Shown here one piece after another: positions 34,661-46,199 of a stretch of 64,000 nucleotides of DNA. Numbering within the stretch: the stretch's first letter is position 1; each line of letters starts with the position of its first letter. Origin of the DNA: Trichobilharzia szidati. Taxonomy: Eukaryota; Platyhelminthes; Trematoda; Strigeidida; Schistosomatidae. The stretch covers positions 21,958,804 to 22,022,803 of the forward strand of contig OX235277.1 in assembly GCA_944472155.2 (NCBI GenBank), in the 5' to 3' direction. The translations under genes and the position numbers were made by a program. The notes beneath the pieces are model-generated. The model did not search any database and was not told the origin of the DNA. It saw nothing but the letters and a program-made list of their open reading frames with translations.

Positions 34661-35094
34661 TTCATTTCCAAAACCAAACAGTAAAGGTACAGAATTATTA
34701 ACTGGCGAACGTCGTCAGCATAAATAATTTCTAATAATCCTATCAATCTGATCACACGGCTTCACAATTCGCCTTGTGTATAAATTTTCTCTCTTGCTGT
34801 CTCTCTCTCTTCTGCTTGTTGTTTGTTGGCGATTTCCTTATCTACGGTGTGGACCTTGTTTCATTTCGAATGTACGTGTACGGTGTTGAATTGATTAACA
34901 GAGATTCATTGACTAACCTCCTGCCTCACTTAACTACAAAACTTTTGAATACTTTCAGCTAATCGCACCCATTTTGTAATAACTTGCGAAAGAATTCACT
35001 TCAGTGTCTGAGTATTTTTGTCATTTAACTCAGCAATTAAAATTATGTAGTGCCTATACTTGAAGTAGAGAAAATGGCAACAAACATCAACGGG

Positions 35095-35295
35095 AGAATG
35101 GAGAGAGAAGGTGAGAAAAATATTTATAGGGCAAATTGTGAAGCTGTGTGACTAAAATGATGTGATTACGAGCGGCAAGTTTTGATCGAAACAGCACACA
35201 GTTACTAATACTGTGTGGTATTTGAAATAGGCTTATCTAATATGGATATGCATTCTACCACAGTGCACAGGTTACACACTTGCATTATTGATTCC
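35095..35295 (+). mobile_element. Penelope family 2 pseudo-LTR remnant
   Basis: It shares GTGATTACGAGC, ACTGTGTG and ATTCTACCACAGTGCACAGG blocks with the end of the 27.07-27.62 kb copy. Confidence 0.4.
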
Positions 35296-35679
35296 AGTGC
35301 GTTAGGTGATCGATATTTTCCCCAGTAAAGAAATATATGATTTGTTTAAGAGGAAACTAGAAGGCTGTAGTAGACATTGTCTCATTGAATAGGGATGTTA
35401 GATGACCGATTCTGTTCATTTTACCACGTGGAGATGGCTTTAAATTTTCTTTGAAAATAATAATAGTGAAAATCATGCAGTTAGTTTTGTTTTCAATGAT
35501 TCTTTCATGTGGATTATTCGTAAAAATACTAGTGACACGCAGAAATGTAGGACATAAAGTGAGTTACTGTACACTTTAGATGGAATGTATTAAATGGAAC
35601 CGAAAAGTAGGTGACTGTGTAATGCAAACTCTGCTGTGTGATGATTGTATTATTAACCTTTTTTGTTAAATGAGTATCT

Positions 35680-35825
35680 TTATATTATTTCAATGGAACA
35701 GAAAGATGAAGCTAAACGCGACTTACTCTGTCTGACTAAAGTGGTGATGACAATCAGGTGTACACGTTGACATCTTTTAAACGTATTTCTCAGCGGGATT
35801 ATATATTTTGATAAATTTCATAGCA
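35680..35825. repeat. Local duplication around the 35727 microexon
   Basis: Partner of 34440-34660, about 1.18 kb away in the same orientation. Confidence 0.5.
35727..35735 (-). CDS. 9-nt microexon TCAGACAGA
   Basis: The acceptor is CATCACCACTTTAG and the donor GTAAGTCGCG. The phase 1 core is Arg-Gln. It is the tandem-duplicate partner of the exon at 34547-34555; flanking DNA on both sides is alignable. Confidence 0.65.
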
Positions 35826-36702
35826 TTTGGTGATCAACACATCCCAATTTGTGTAGGTTTGCGATTTATTTCTGTGGAAAGTGAAACGATATCATGAAAT
35901 TTCTATTATGTCAGGCCACGTCGTGTGACTATCATTCACTAACCGCTCAGAATTCTATATAAACGTTGGACTATTTATTCGTGTAACATCTAATAGTCTT
36001 TCAAATATTGATTTCGTTGAGACCTGTTCTTCTTTCAGATTATAATTATGCCAACATTCAGCTTACTGTACGTGATTTACCATGGATTGCATCAATATTT
36101 CTATATGTCATACATTCCGTTCCCTTGATTAACTTCGGTGGAGAAAGAAAGACCAGGTTTGCAGCATAAAATTATATCATTCTATTTCACAGGTGCTCAT
36201 CAGTCCCCAGAAATTACAAAATTACATAGATGATAAAACATACTTTGATGTATAAGTGGTAGTAGGGAAGATGAACTAAGCAACTGACGCATCAAAAATG
36301 TAAGCATTACAATTTTCAGTTTAATTTGCCATCATCAGTTCATCATCGAAAAGTTCGGTCATCAAAGTGAAGACAACAGATGGTGGATGCAGCATGATGT
36401 ACTTGGCACTGTACTGGCTTTGGAAACAATGTAATGCTTATGCGGAATATCCGATCCACTCTCAATTTTAGGGTAATCAGTAGTTTTACACAGTGCCGTT
36501 CACATCATTTGGAATTTTACGGCACAGTTAAATATGTCTAACTCTGTTTAAGTTGCGGAGGGTACCTTGGAAGGGTAACTAAATTTTCAGCAACATTCGA
36601 GCACAAATAAGTAAAAAAGAAAATTTCTCATATAATAAGTGCATTTCACTGTGTTTATGGATGGAATTTGAAATGAAGTTCTTATTCCACAATCCTCCTT
36701 AC

Positions 36703-36711
36703 TTGCTTGCT
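36703..36711 (-). CDS. 9-nt microexon AGCAAGCAA
   Basis: It has a strong acceptor, GGTCTTATTTTTAG, and donor GTAAGGAGG. In phase 1 it gives a Gln-Ala core. The paralogous exon lies at 18512-18520 in a homologous setting; both are preceded on the plus strand by CTCCTTAC and followed by an A-rich stretch and a related GAGAAATT block. Confidence 0.65.
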
Positions 36712-37724
36712 CTAAAAATAAGACCATTATTATAAATTTCATGAAAGAGAAATTTGAAGCTATTCATGGTCTTCATACAAAAACCATATGTAAGGTGAAG
36801 TTGAGCGTTCCTAATATTTAACAATATTTATGTGGGGAATACTTTCAAGTAACACTTGACTAGTGACTTGATTGGTAGGAGTAACAAGTTGTGCAGAAAT
36901 GAGACAGGTAACATCGCCACTAATGCATTATCACACGTGACGGATAATCTTTGTGCTGAAGATATAATCCAAATTAGCATATAAGAGACCATTAAAATTT
37001 TGCTCTGAACGTTAACATCATTCTCATTTCTTTAAAATATTTGAGGATAAAATAAATTTTCACAAACATTCATGATTTCTTCTGCGTTTTCCAGTTTCTA
37101 CTGAATTTGCACTTGCAATCGACTCTGCGCCCCTGTCTGTCAGACACCACAGGGACCCCAAGATTTGAGGTTTGCACATAATATTTCATTGTTTCATTTA
37201 CAATGTATTACATTGGTTTAGACTGATCCCGTGTTTCTGATACTAAGTGTAAATGAACATGTGCTTTAATTGATTTAATAAATGAAATCAACGTTAAATA
37301 TACCCGTCGAATGAATATGATATGACAGCACAGAAGGCAGTGAAACCAAATAGGTCATCCGATTAAGTCACAAATTTTCTTTGTTGGTAAAGATATATTT
37401 GATCGATCCAATGCCTATTTAACTATCCGATGATTTACCAATAATAATGAAACCCAAATGAGTTTTCATCCATTGATGAATTCATGAGTGAATTAGAAAT
37501 TGAAATGTGTCGTTCAAAGGGTGTTAGGTGGATACATTGAAGCCATTTTCTATTATGATAGATGAATTGAATATGATACTGGTAAAAGCATAACTGATTT
37601 CTCACAGTAAATCAAGGACTTCTTATCACAAGGTCATTAAGTCTGCGTAATCATAGTTGGAATGACCATGTTTATTGAAACTGTGAAAAGAAATCGCTGT
37701 CGTACTGTTTCCATTTCAACTTAC

Positions 37725-37733
37725 CTACTGCTT
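37725..37733 (-). CDS. 9-nt microexon AAGCAGTAG
   Basis: The acceptor is GTGTTTACGCAG and the donor GTAAGTTGAA. It reads AA GCA GTA G in phase 1 (Ala-Val core). In phase 0 it would contain TAG, so the phase is informative. The counterpart at 19304-19312 keeps the Ala-Val core. Confidence 0.65.
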   Translation of the reverse strand, partial: KQ

Positions 37734-38204
37734 CTGCGTAAACACAAAATATCTCATGGAGTAAAATAACGCTTTCCAGAAAAAAGAGGAGCATCCTCTA
37801 ACTCATGCTTCTGAATTTATGTGACTTTTACTTTGGCGTAGTTGTGGTAGTTATCTGTGACATGGTTTGAGCGTATTTATCTTCATTCTGTCTTGTATAT
37901 AATTTCAATGTTAACAGCTAAATATAGGCAACAGGTATGCACGATAGGCTGAATTACGAAATTCTCTTGAATGGATACACCACAAAGTGACTGGACATCA
38001 CAGTTTAGGATATGGTTTCATTGAAACTTTAGACAGAAGACCATTTCACGAACAAGTCCTCGATTCTGGTGGAACAGCACGAATGAATAATTGTGGCTTC
38101 TTAAACCTGACTTATCCATGGATCGTATAGATTCATGCTGGGACCAACATTTGAAAATCAGTATATGATTAAGTTGTAAATTCAGAACTGTTTATCATGC
38201 TCAC

Positions 38205-38213
38205 CTTTACACA
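38205..38213 (-). CDS. 9-nt microexon TGTGTAAAG
   Basis: It is flanked by acceptor ACAAATTTTAG and donor GTGAGCATG. In phase 1 it reads TG TGT AAA G, giving Cys-Lys plus two split codons. The same microexon survives at 19789-19797 in the duplicated block, with the Cys-Lys core unchanged, which supports selection on both. Confidence 0.7.
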
Positions 38214-40003
38214 CTAAAATTTGTCGGTATGAAAATAAAATTGTATGTACGAAATTACTAGTATTCAATCTAAAGATAATAATTTCGGTTACTTCATAGC
38301 ACTACAGAATACATCGTTATTTCTTTCCTTAATTCACGATTTTACCTCTTCTATTTCGCTTGAAGGTGCTCGACGAAACGAAACTATTATTCAATAATTT
38401 CCGATGAAAATTCTGTTCAGAATATAAACACAGCTCAGAATGGAGCAACTACTGTTATTGTTGTTATGTCGAAACAATCACCGTATACAGATATTATTCA
38501 CCAATATCCTCATAGTTGAAATATTGAGTCTATGTAAATATATCTCAATAGACAGACACTGTGACATCACATACACTTTTGAACATTTCAACTTTTGGAA
38601 GTATTACTCGTCGAGACCTAAAAATGAATACGAATTTCGACTTTGTGATGGCACATGAGTTGTCCATGAGCAACTCAAATATGATTCTTAATATTACTTC
38701 GAATCTATAGTAGAAATGTCATAAGTGCTAAAAGATTCTGATAAAGTGACTGAACATATGATTCAGTGTTTCTTGGATGTACGAAATATGTACATTCGGA
38801 TGTACGAATGAAATTATTAGCCATTCAGTCCTTGTAAGAACCACAATTAACAATCCAGTAATGTGATCTTTATAATTGTTAATAATGTTATTCGATAAAA
38901 TTAGATGCAATATTGTACCAGATGCTGAAATTTCACAACCCGACATAAGTACTCTTTGGAATAAAGCAAATTATTATGATCATTTCAAATTGCATAGTCT
39001 GTTGTCATTTAACAACAAATGTCACAAGAGTGATACTTGATTGGAAGTCATCAAAAACTTATATTCCGTTCCTGTTGAAAACATTATACTCCACTGAATT
39101 CACCATGAAAGTCTATTCATTTTACTACATTGCCTAAGTCTCCAATGAATAACTAGAACTTTTGTGTCAAATGAAGTGTCAGAAAAAGCGTCAGACAGCG
39201 TTTCTGGAAAACGTTAGCGTTTTGATATAAAATACAACGTAGTCTTTCATCCTGTACACCATCACCTGGTGTCTTATCGAATAAACAGACCCTGAAGAAG
39301 TTCGGGTACTGAAGTGTTCCATTCTCTCCTTGATCATGCATATCGTCAAAAATTCTACTTATGAGAGACAGGTTATCAAATTTTATCATTGAAACAGTCC
39401 ATTTCACCGATATCAAATATGAGTTTCCTTGAAGATTGATTCGATTTACTGACCGTCAATGGGTGTGCACTTAACATACACAAAACGATTTCGAGAAAAT
39501 GGCCTTTCAAACGCTGACCGACAGCATATCTATCATCATCAGCCCAATGTCTAACCTCTGTGAATAAGCTGCACTTATATTTTCTTCATTGATGCAAACA
39601 AAATACATCACAGAACGATTAATCTATAAACATAGACAGTGGACGCCGGATTTCAATTTATGAAACATGGCTACATATATCATGTCAGTATACTCTTGAG
39701 CACAGAAATACTAAGCCCATTATGGAAAACATATGTATGTTGAGAACCTTTGTTTTCAACCAATTAATGTTTTCAAATGAAGAAAGAGTTTTGTCTGTGT
39801 GGAAATGCCACCCTAACAACTCATGGGCATTGTGTTATCTTTGGTTGTGAAGTTGAATATCTGTCAGTGAATAATGTTGATAAATATGCATCTTTGTCTG
39901 CAGAATACGCTTCAAGGGAAGACTAAGAGTCACTTTTCCATTACGTGTGAGAAATGATGAGATATGCCCATAAACGTCCATATTTTTAAGTTTGTGCACT
40001 AAC

Positions 40004-40140
40004 TCTCCTCATTCAGTGTGGGTATATCATTTTCAATACTCCGGTTATTCAATTTTGATTGAAAATCAGGAGCATCTTTACTGAAATGAATTTTTCTGGT
40101 TGTATTTAAGGTAGCTGAGTTTCAGTCATTAATATTTCAC
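40004..40140 (-). pseudogene. Decayed copy of the 168-nt exon, donor lost
   Basis: The reverse complement aligns with the 20912-21079 exon across its second half, including the block equivalent to the ENDVFILDKT end. The position of the GTAAGT donor now reads GTTAGT, and stops interrupt the frame. Flanks match those of the copy at 42895-43035. Confidence 0.5.
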
Positions 40141-42374
40141 CTGAAAACTAGTTTACATTACCTTAAGGACGATGTTGATGCTGTTTTCAACACCAATTCC
40201 ACTGATATAACTTAACAATAAAATTACTTCGCGGTGAGACAATCTCAGAGACTGACTTGAGTCGGAAAAATACTATTGATATTCTGCTGGATTGACGCAG
40301 GTGTAAGACACTTAATAATCAGTTCTGTGTATTGAAAAATGAGCTAATTTCTTCAAACAATAACTGATACATATTTCAATACTATTAACTCGGTTGTTGT
40401 CACCGTATTAACTGCTGTTAATAAAAGCTTAACTCCGAGAAGAGAAAGAGGCTTGAGCGTGCAAAAGTCAAATCTACCTCAGAAAATCAGGTGAATAACA
40501 AAAGAAACTTGATTGCACATACAGAATATAAACAAAGAAATTATTTGTTTGCCTTGATCATGGGAACGGAATGAAATGGACTGCTGGAAATATTTAGGAA
40601 GTCAATCAGCGGATATATCTTCTTTTGCTGAAAACAAAACTAAGCGTGATGACATGGAATTTTTCGTACATTTTACAAAGCTTAGTAGGCCATCAAGGTT
40701 GCCAAGGAAATGAAATGGCACAGAAATGCCAGGACTCTGTGAGATAAAATAGAATGGGAGGTAACTCTCTGAATTGTGTACTGAAATGTCAGTAATCTAG
40801 CCAGGTCATTCAGACTGTAATGCATTAGCTTTTTTGGCATGAAAAATGATTTACTATAAACCTTACTGACTGAAGGGTTTGAGGCATTAGGAAGCAGTCG
40901 TGATGATGTTTATCTGCTGAGTTTCCGTGTGCACCTTAGCCTTTGCCACCAACTCAAAATAGTTATCTCTCCTGGTAACACTGGACAACTGTAAATACTA
41001 TCTTGTCATATTTTATTTTATTTGCGTTGCTAACTGTATTATCAATATTATGCTGTGATCTAGGTGTTCATTGTGGTCTCGGTTTTCCAACCTCTTATTA
41101 TTAAATTATCTAGTCGCAAGTTGGTGGTTGATATTTCCCCCTCTATCGCTAATTGTATGGACATTTTACCCACACACTCATCGTTAATCAGATTATTTAA
41201 ATGTGCCTCTCATCCTGAGTAGTAGATTGTCCCACTATTATCTCCTCTTGCGTAAGAAATGTATTGGGACAAAATGCAACGTGAGACAATTAAAACCATC
41301 CTTATATTGGTAACAGTTTAGTATACATGCAAACATATAATTTCGCAAGTTCAAATACTAACACGTGGTTATATTGAGTACAGAATAAGTGCCAGCGTTT
41401 CGATCATGAGAAGCTGAATAATACATCAAGTGATGCAAAAATAATTCAAATCTATACAATAAACAGAACACATAATGACAGCTGAGAAGGAAAATTAAAA
41501 CATCAATGAAAAGAGCGGTTGAGTTCAAGTCTATTCTCATGGACGCCCTATTTACCTAGAATAAAATATTTGGAAAATTCTGAAAATAAAGTTTGGTAGT
41601 AATCAGCTTTGTGTGGCCGACCTACTAACTTAGACGAAGTGAATGTGTGCAATCAGCGGGAAACAGAAGCCTTAAATGGCCTACTCACTTCGTCAGATGC
41701 GTCTTCGTTAACACTAAACTTAAAACACCTTCAGCATCCACAGGCGGTTGAGTCATATATTTAGTTAAAGTTTCGCTCATTCACTTTGATCAATTCTCCT
41801 TGACCTTACATTAGTTATGGTACAATACAAGTGATTTCGCTTCAGGCTATACTGCTACTATGGTAGCAAACAGAATTCTCCGAAGACATGTCGTGGTCGA
41901 TCAATTAATATGCAGACTGCTTCGTAATTTTATTCAAAATTTAATACTGCGCTTAACTAAGTTTCTGCATTTAAAGGATCCCTAGCTATTTTTCTCCACA
42001 CAATATAATGTAAGCAGCTTCACTTAATGTGATTGCTGTAAAGTAGAAAGACACCACCTGAATGGCTTTACTTCTGATTACATCAAAGGAACAGAATATC
42101 TATCAAAACTTTCATGCTCCATGTCCATTATCTACTGATGAAAAAACACCAAACTACTAAGTCGCCTATTCTGTTGATAAGGAGAAATTCGATGATGTGT
42201 TGATAGGGGGAATAAAACCTCAAAAATAGAATATACAGTTGTAAATAATTGTGTGTTTTTACTTATCTTCTCAAATAATGTGTTCAGGATAGACTAGGAG
42301 TCTCATTTCCAAAATGATTATGAAAGTATGAAATACGTTAATATACCTCTAGATATTCAAACTACTGGACTTAC

Positions 42375-42410
42375 TCTTCTCATCTAGTATAAAAAGATCA
42401 TTGTGATTAA
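42375..42410 (-). pseudogene. Partial copy of the 168-nt exon, donor kept
   Basis: It reads NDLFILDEK on the minus strand just before an intact GTAAGTCC donor, clearly related to the ENDVFILDKT|GTAAG end of the 20912-21079 exon. Upstream homology fades within about 40 bp and no matching acceptor was found, so it may be a fragment or a shortened exon. Confidence 0.45.
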
Positions 42411-42894
42411 TTATATTATTTCGGAAGAAAATAAAGAACATTTAAAATAAAGTGAATCCTTCCCGTTTGTATTTTGTGGAGCTACACCTCGCTATCACTG
42501 TTTTCTTTTCACACTACACTATGTAGGTAACTGTATTTAATAACACCACTTCAAACTGTGAAGACGCAATCTGAATGTCATTCAATTTTGTTTATGGAAA
42601 TGAGACAGAATATCTTGTGGAACTACGAAGTTCTTTAGGCATTATTGACTAATGTTTAACCCACCATGCAGATACTTCTCTTATACTGTCACCAGGATAA
42701 AATCAGCAATTATGATGAAGATATATAAAAAACATGAGGAATAAAAAAAATTTCTTAGCGAGAAATGGTCAGAAATGTTTCTCTTTTTCACTGCGTATAA
42801 TGGCTTGAGGGAAGTCTGGGATTTATATTTCCGTAATCATTGAGAATGAATGTTATATGTTAAATACTTCTAGATTTTGAAATTGGTGAACTAT

Positions 42895-43035
42895 CTCTCC
42901 TCATTTAGGATAAGTAGATCATTTTCATAGCTGAAATGACACTGCCTCAGACGAAAATTAGGAACAGTTTCAGTAGAATGAATTCGTCTTGCCTTATTTG
43001 ATGAAGCATCAGTTCGGCCAGTTATATTTTACTTG
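42895..43035 (-). pseudogene. Decayed copy of the 168-nt exon, donor lost
   Basis: The nucleotide alignment to the 20912-21079 exon is clear over more than 100 bp (GACGAAT, GAAA.TGTTC.TAATTT, GAAAATGAT). The donor position reads GATAGT and several stops are present. It belongs to the second half of a local tandem duplication. Confidence 0.5.
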
Positions 43036-43674
43036 AAAAATATTTTACATTTCTAAAACGACCATGATGACACTCTTTTCGAAACCATTTCCAATAATAA
43101 ATCTCACTACACAATTATTCGACGTCAGACGATCGGCGAAGATGTCTTGCATTGGTGGGATATCACTGATGTACTAGGCGTTTGCTTGCAGTGAGCAAAG
43201 CAAAATAGCGATTTCTGTGCAGTCGGAATGCACCTAATATCCTCGAATTATCACTTGGACGTATTTCAATACATTCACGTGGTAATATCAACATAATTAC
43301 TGTTGTTAATAACCTTCATCCACTTCGGTAGTCAGTATAAATTCCAGCCAGAGAGGGCGTCGGGATTGCCAAAACGACAACCTATCATTTACAGAAAATT
43401 CACAGCACAAGGAAATTATAACGATCAAACCAATTTTTCTTTCAGTTTGGAGAGACTTTATGTTTTGGGAAACTAAAATCTTTTGGGACGCCAGTCATAC
43501 CGATAATACTTCTTTCCATGGAAGCAAACACACTGAAGACGGTGTGGACTTTTAGCATTATATATATGCATAAGAGGGCTGTTAGTGTCGCTAAAAAGAG
43601 CTAGGAACCTATGGAAATATTCCGAATTGATTTGGGCCTTCGAAATATTTAAATACTTTGTCAGCTGTCCCCTA

Positions 43675-43895
43675 TAGTCTTTAAGGGAATTGGCTAAATG
43701 GTCTACGAATTGGCTTGCATTGTAAACAGAAGGTCCTGGGTTCCAAACCTTGTGGATGCGTAGTGATGCAGAGTCTTAAACTATGGCGAAACAGCTGTCC
43801 AGTACTCCGATGTTTTCCAATTGTTTTTTAACCAATGTTGGCTCATGATGAAATTCGGTAACCAATCATTCAAATCGCTACAAACTAAAACTTCA
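43675..43895 (+). mobile_element. tRNA-derived SINE, Sm-alpha-like
   Basis: A-box-like TGGCTAAATGGTCTACG is followed by the B-box region CCTGGGTTCCAAACC, AACAGCTGTCCAGTACTCC and GCTCATGATGAAAT. Confidence 0.65.
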
Positions 43896-45369
43896 ATAGG
43901 ATTTATTTAGACAGCTGCTAACATTAATGAAAAACATTCCTTATGCCACGATCAAAATTCTTATAGATGATATGGGTACTTAACTGAGGCTTGATAATTC
44001 AGGGAAACGATGCATTATTAGTTGGAAGGCTCTCGACGAAATCTATGAGAATGGAGGACTTTGCTAACTTCTGCGCATTTTATTGGTTCGGAGATTGGAT
44101 GAAGCGTGTGCACTCAAGGTGTATACACAAGGCAATATTGGTTTCAGCACCGATAAAAATACGTCTGACTGATAAAACTTCGAAACTTCTTGTTAGTTTA
44201 ACGGTTTTATCTCAGATTTATTCGCCACTCATTATTGAAGATTAACTGGACGCGTTAAGTTAAAGCGCGTGTATGCTTGGTCAAAGGACTTTTCCTTCTT
44301 GATTTTTTGTTAATACGTCAAGACAAACTGCAAGTAATTTTTCATTCATCCTCATGATTTTCTGTTATTACAACGGACTATATTGATGGTCTTAATTTTT
44401 CCATATGAGTTACTCATAGGATCGGATCGATATTACTTGGATTAAGGTTTATAAATAGACCCAAGTGAAGATTCACAAAGAAAGAAAATCCTACCACACA
44501 CTCACAATGTGAACGACAAGTAGCAGGATTTGAAAAGAGGCCACAAAAGGTGTTATTAAAGAGCTCACTGTAAAAGATGATTACTTGAAACATAAAAGAC
44601 TGATTCAGGAGGTAGTGGTTTGTAATTCTCGAGTTTGACTGCTCACTTCATTAGGACAACAGTATAAACATATATCTGGGAATGTCAGAAATGGATAATT
44701 CTTACAAAGTGCACTAGGACTTCTTATGTGACAACCATATTTTGACTTCTTTCAATAGATGATGAAATGTCATAGTTCCTAAAAATAGTAAGAAATGATT
44801 TGACTAGTTTTAAGTCGATTGGAACTACTGGGGATTTATAACATTAGGATACATTTCTTATTGGTATTGTCACGAATGCTACAGTTTCTTACTGGCAGAT
44901 TTTATAGTTTAACTACAAACTAAGTGGTCCGGAATTCCTCAAAGTTGAGTTAAAGCATTGAATGACAACCCATCACCGCCCAAATACTCATCACTTCAAC
45001 CTGATGTGTCCTAAAACAATAACGATCATGATGGACATTCCTAATATAGTCACTGCCGTTTCAGTTAATCATAAGCAACACTGACATCGATTCACGCAGT
45101 TTCTTAGTAATGATCCGCAGAAAAATAAGCTTTAGGTAATTTCGCATCAACCAAATCAAAACTCTCAGTGTAAATTGAAGAACATAAAATACCTTGCTCT
45201 TTATTGCCTGGATAGGGTTCATAAAAAATATTTGTACCCATCAAATGATGATGTTATAATAACGATGTGTTCTTATAGCTCACAGTATGATGTACATGAG
45301 TCAATGTGACTTAGTCACATTAATCATATAACGGGTCTTCGAGAAACAATAGTGAGAGTAAACATGGTG

Positions 45370-45558
45370 TTACTGAAGAATTCGAAACGCACTGAAATAC
45401 TGTGAAACCACTTTATCCAAATACTTCTTAAAGTTGTATTTCCAATACATTAATGGGACTATTATACTGATAACAATGAAAACATAAATAATCTTAGTTA
45501 ACTTTAGTTGACGACAGAATCGTTTTTGACGATATATGCAACAAAATGCCTTCCACAT
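45370..45558 (-). CDS. Possible small type II membrane protein
   Basis: A 62-residue frame begins MWKAFCCIYRQKRFCRQ, a basic Cys-rich head, followed by a hydrophobic segment IIYVFIVISIIVPLMYW and a basic tail. The layout resembles the N-terminus of Golgi glycosyltransferases. It lies about 500 bp downstream of the MEG signal-peptide exon, in what would be its first intron. No poly(A) signal or splice site clearly belongs to it. Confidence 0.25.
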   Translation of the reverse strand: MWKAFCCIYRQKRFCRQLKLTKIIYVFIVISIIVPLMYWKYNFKKYLDKVVSQYFSAFRILQ

Positions 45559-46054
45559 TTACCACACTTCATCGTCCATGACACAGGAGTTTGAGTTAAA
45601 TTGTGACTGATTAACCCTTAATGAGCACCCATGAATAAAGAGACTGATCTTCTGTCCCTTTAAATGTTAGATGAGGTTGAAATGTTAAAGCACACAAACT
45701 CAAATTATTGTCTAAATTTTCCGACGAAATATATTGTGTGGATTTGAAATATCATTATACTTTGAGCGAGAGTTGATGCTTAAACACGCCAGTTTGGCAC
45801 TTCATTTATAACATTTATTGTAATCTGCACTTTTAAGTGTTTCTGCCAGTTTACTCATGTGTTATTCATGAATCGTGATTGTATTGCACCATGACCTTTC
45901 ATAATACGAAAATCTTGCATGTAAATACCAGTGAGAGGGGAATTCTTTCCGCCGATGGGTTCATTCATGAAATAGATATAGGTATTAAGATGAATATTTA
46001 TACAAAAAATTGTTCACCCAATCAGAAGTTAATCCCGAAAACATCAGAACTTAC

Positions 46055-46121
46055 CTGAGTTACCTCCAATGTGAATCACCATGATGAACAAGCAGAAAAG
46101 CAGGCTCAGTATAACTTTCAT
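46055..46121 (-). CDS. Signal-peptide first coding exon of a micro-exon gene (MEG)
   Basis: The frame opens at the ATG complementary to 46119-46121 and encodes 22 residues beginning MKVILSLLFC and ending VIHIGGNS. This is a short basic start followed by a strong hydrophobic core, a classical secretory signal. The exon stops after one extra base (TCA G) at a consensus donor, CAG|GTAAGTTC, so it ends in phase 1. In schistosomes, MEG proteins start with exactly this kind of signal-peptide exon, followed by many exons of 6-36 nt whose lengths are multiples of 3. That pattern follows leftwards on the same strand. The 5' UTR boundary and promoter cannot be fixed from sequence. Nothing identifies which MEG family this is. 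It could also be the first exon of another small secreted protein, but the shared phase with the downstream microexons argues for one gene. Confidence 0.75.
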
Positions 46122-46199
46122 AACTGTTTAATCCGAGTCGACAAATATGAGTACAAGTTATCTTCACTTCTATTAATACTTTGTCTTAAATCTGCTAAA

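Larger units (their letters stand above)
36670..39620. repeat. Segmental duplication, right block
   Basis: Partner of 18480-20720. The order and spacing of three microexons (36703, 37725, 38205) are kept. Beyond the block, the next expected exon survives only as the pseudo-exon at 40004-40140. Confidence 0.65.
42010..43330. repeat. Local tandem duplication, two units of about 540 bp plus tail
   Basis: 42010-42540 aligns with 42545-43080; each unit ends with a copy of the 168-nt exon. The 42790-43330 part also aligns with 39890-40450, including the CTCTCCTCATT block and a TTAACTGCTGTTAATAA-like block. Confidence 0.5.
1100..46121 (-). other. Inferred extent of the minus-strand micro-exon gene
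   Basis: This is the span from the signal-peptide exon to the last microexon I can support; the 3' end is probably beyond the left edge because no terminal exon with stop and poly(A) signal was recognised. By eye, about 60 CTTAC or CTCAC motifs (reverse-complement donors GTAAG or GTGAG) lie in this span, and 16 are followed exactly 9 nt later by a reverse-complement acceptor. About 3-4 would be expected by chance. To the right of 46.1 kb only one weak 9-nt case was found. The product would be a secreted peptide made mainly of three-residue modules with one 56-codon module. More than one gene could be involved: a second start exon may have been missed. Confidence 0.55.

Noticed and set aside
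34774..34962. Signal-peptide-like plus-strand frame (MCINFLSCCLSLFCLLF)
   Set aside because: The hydrophobic stretch comes from a low-complexity CT-rich tract, and no supporting splice sites or poly(A) signal were seen.
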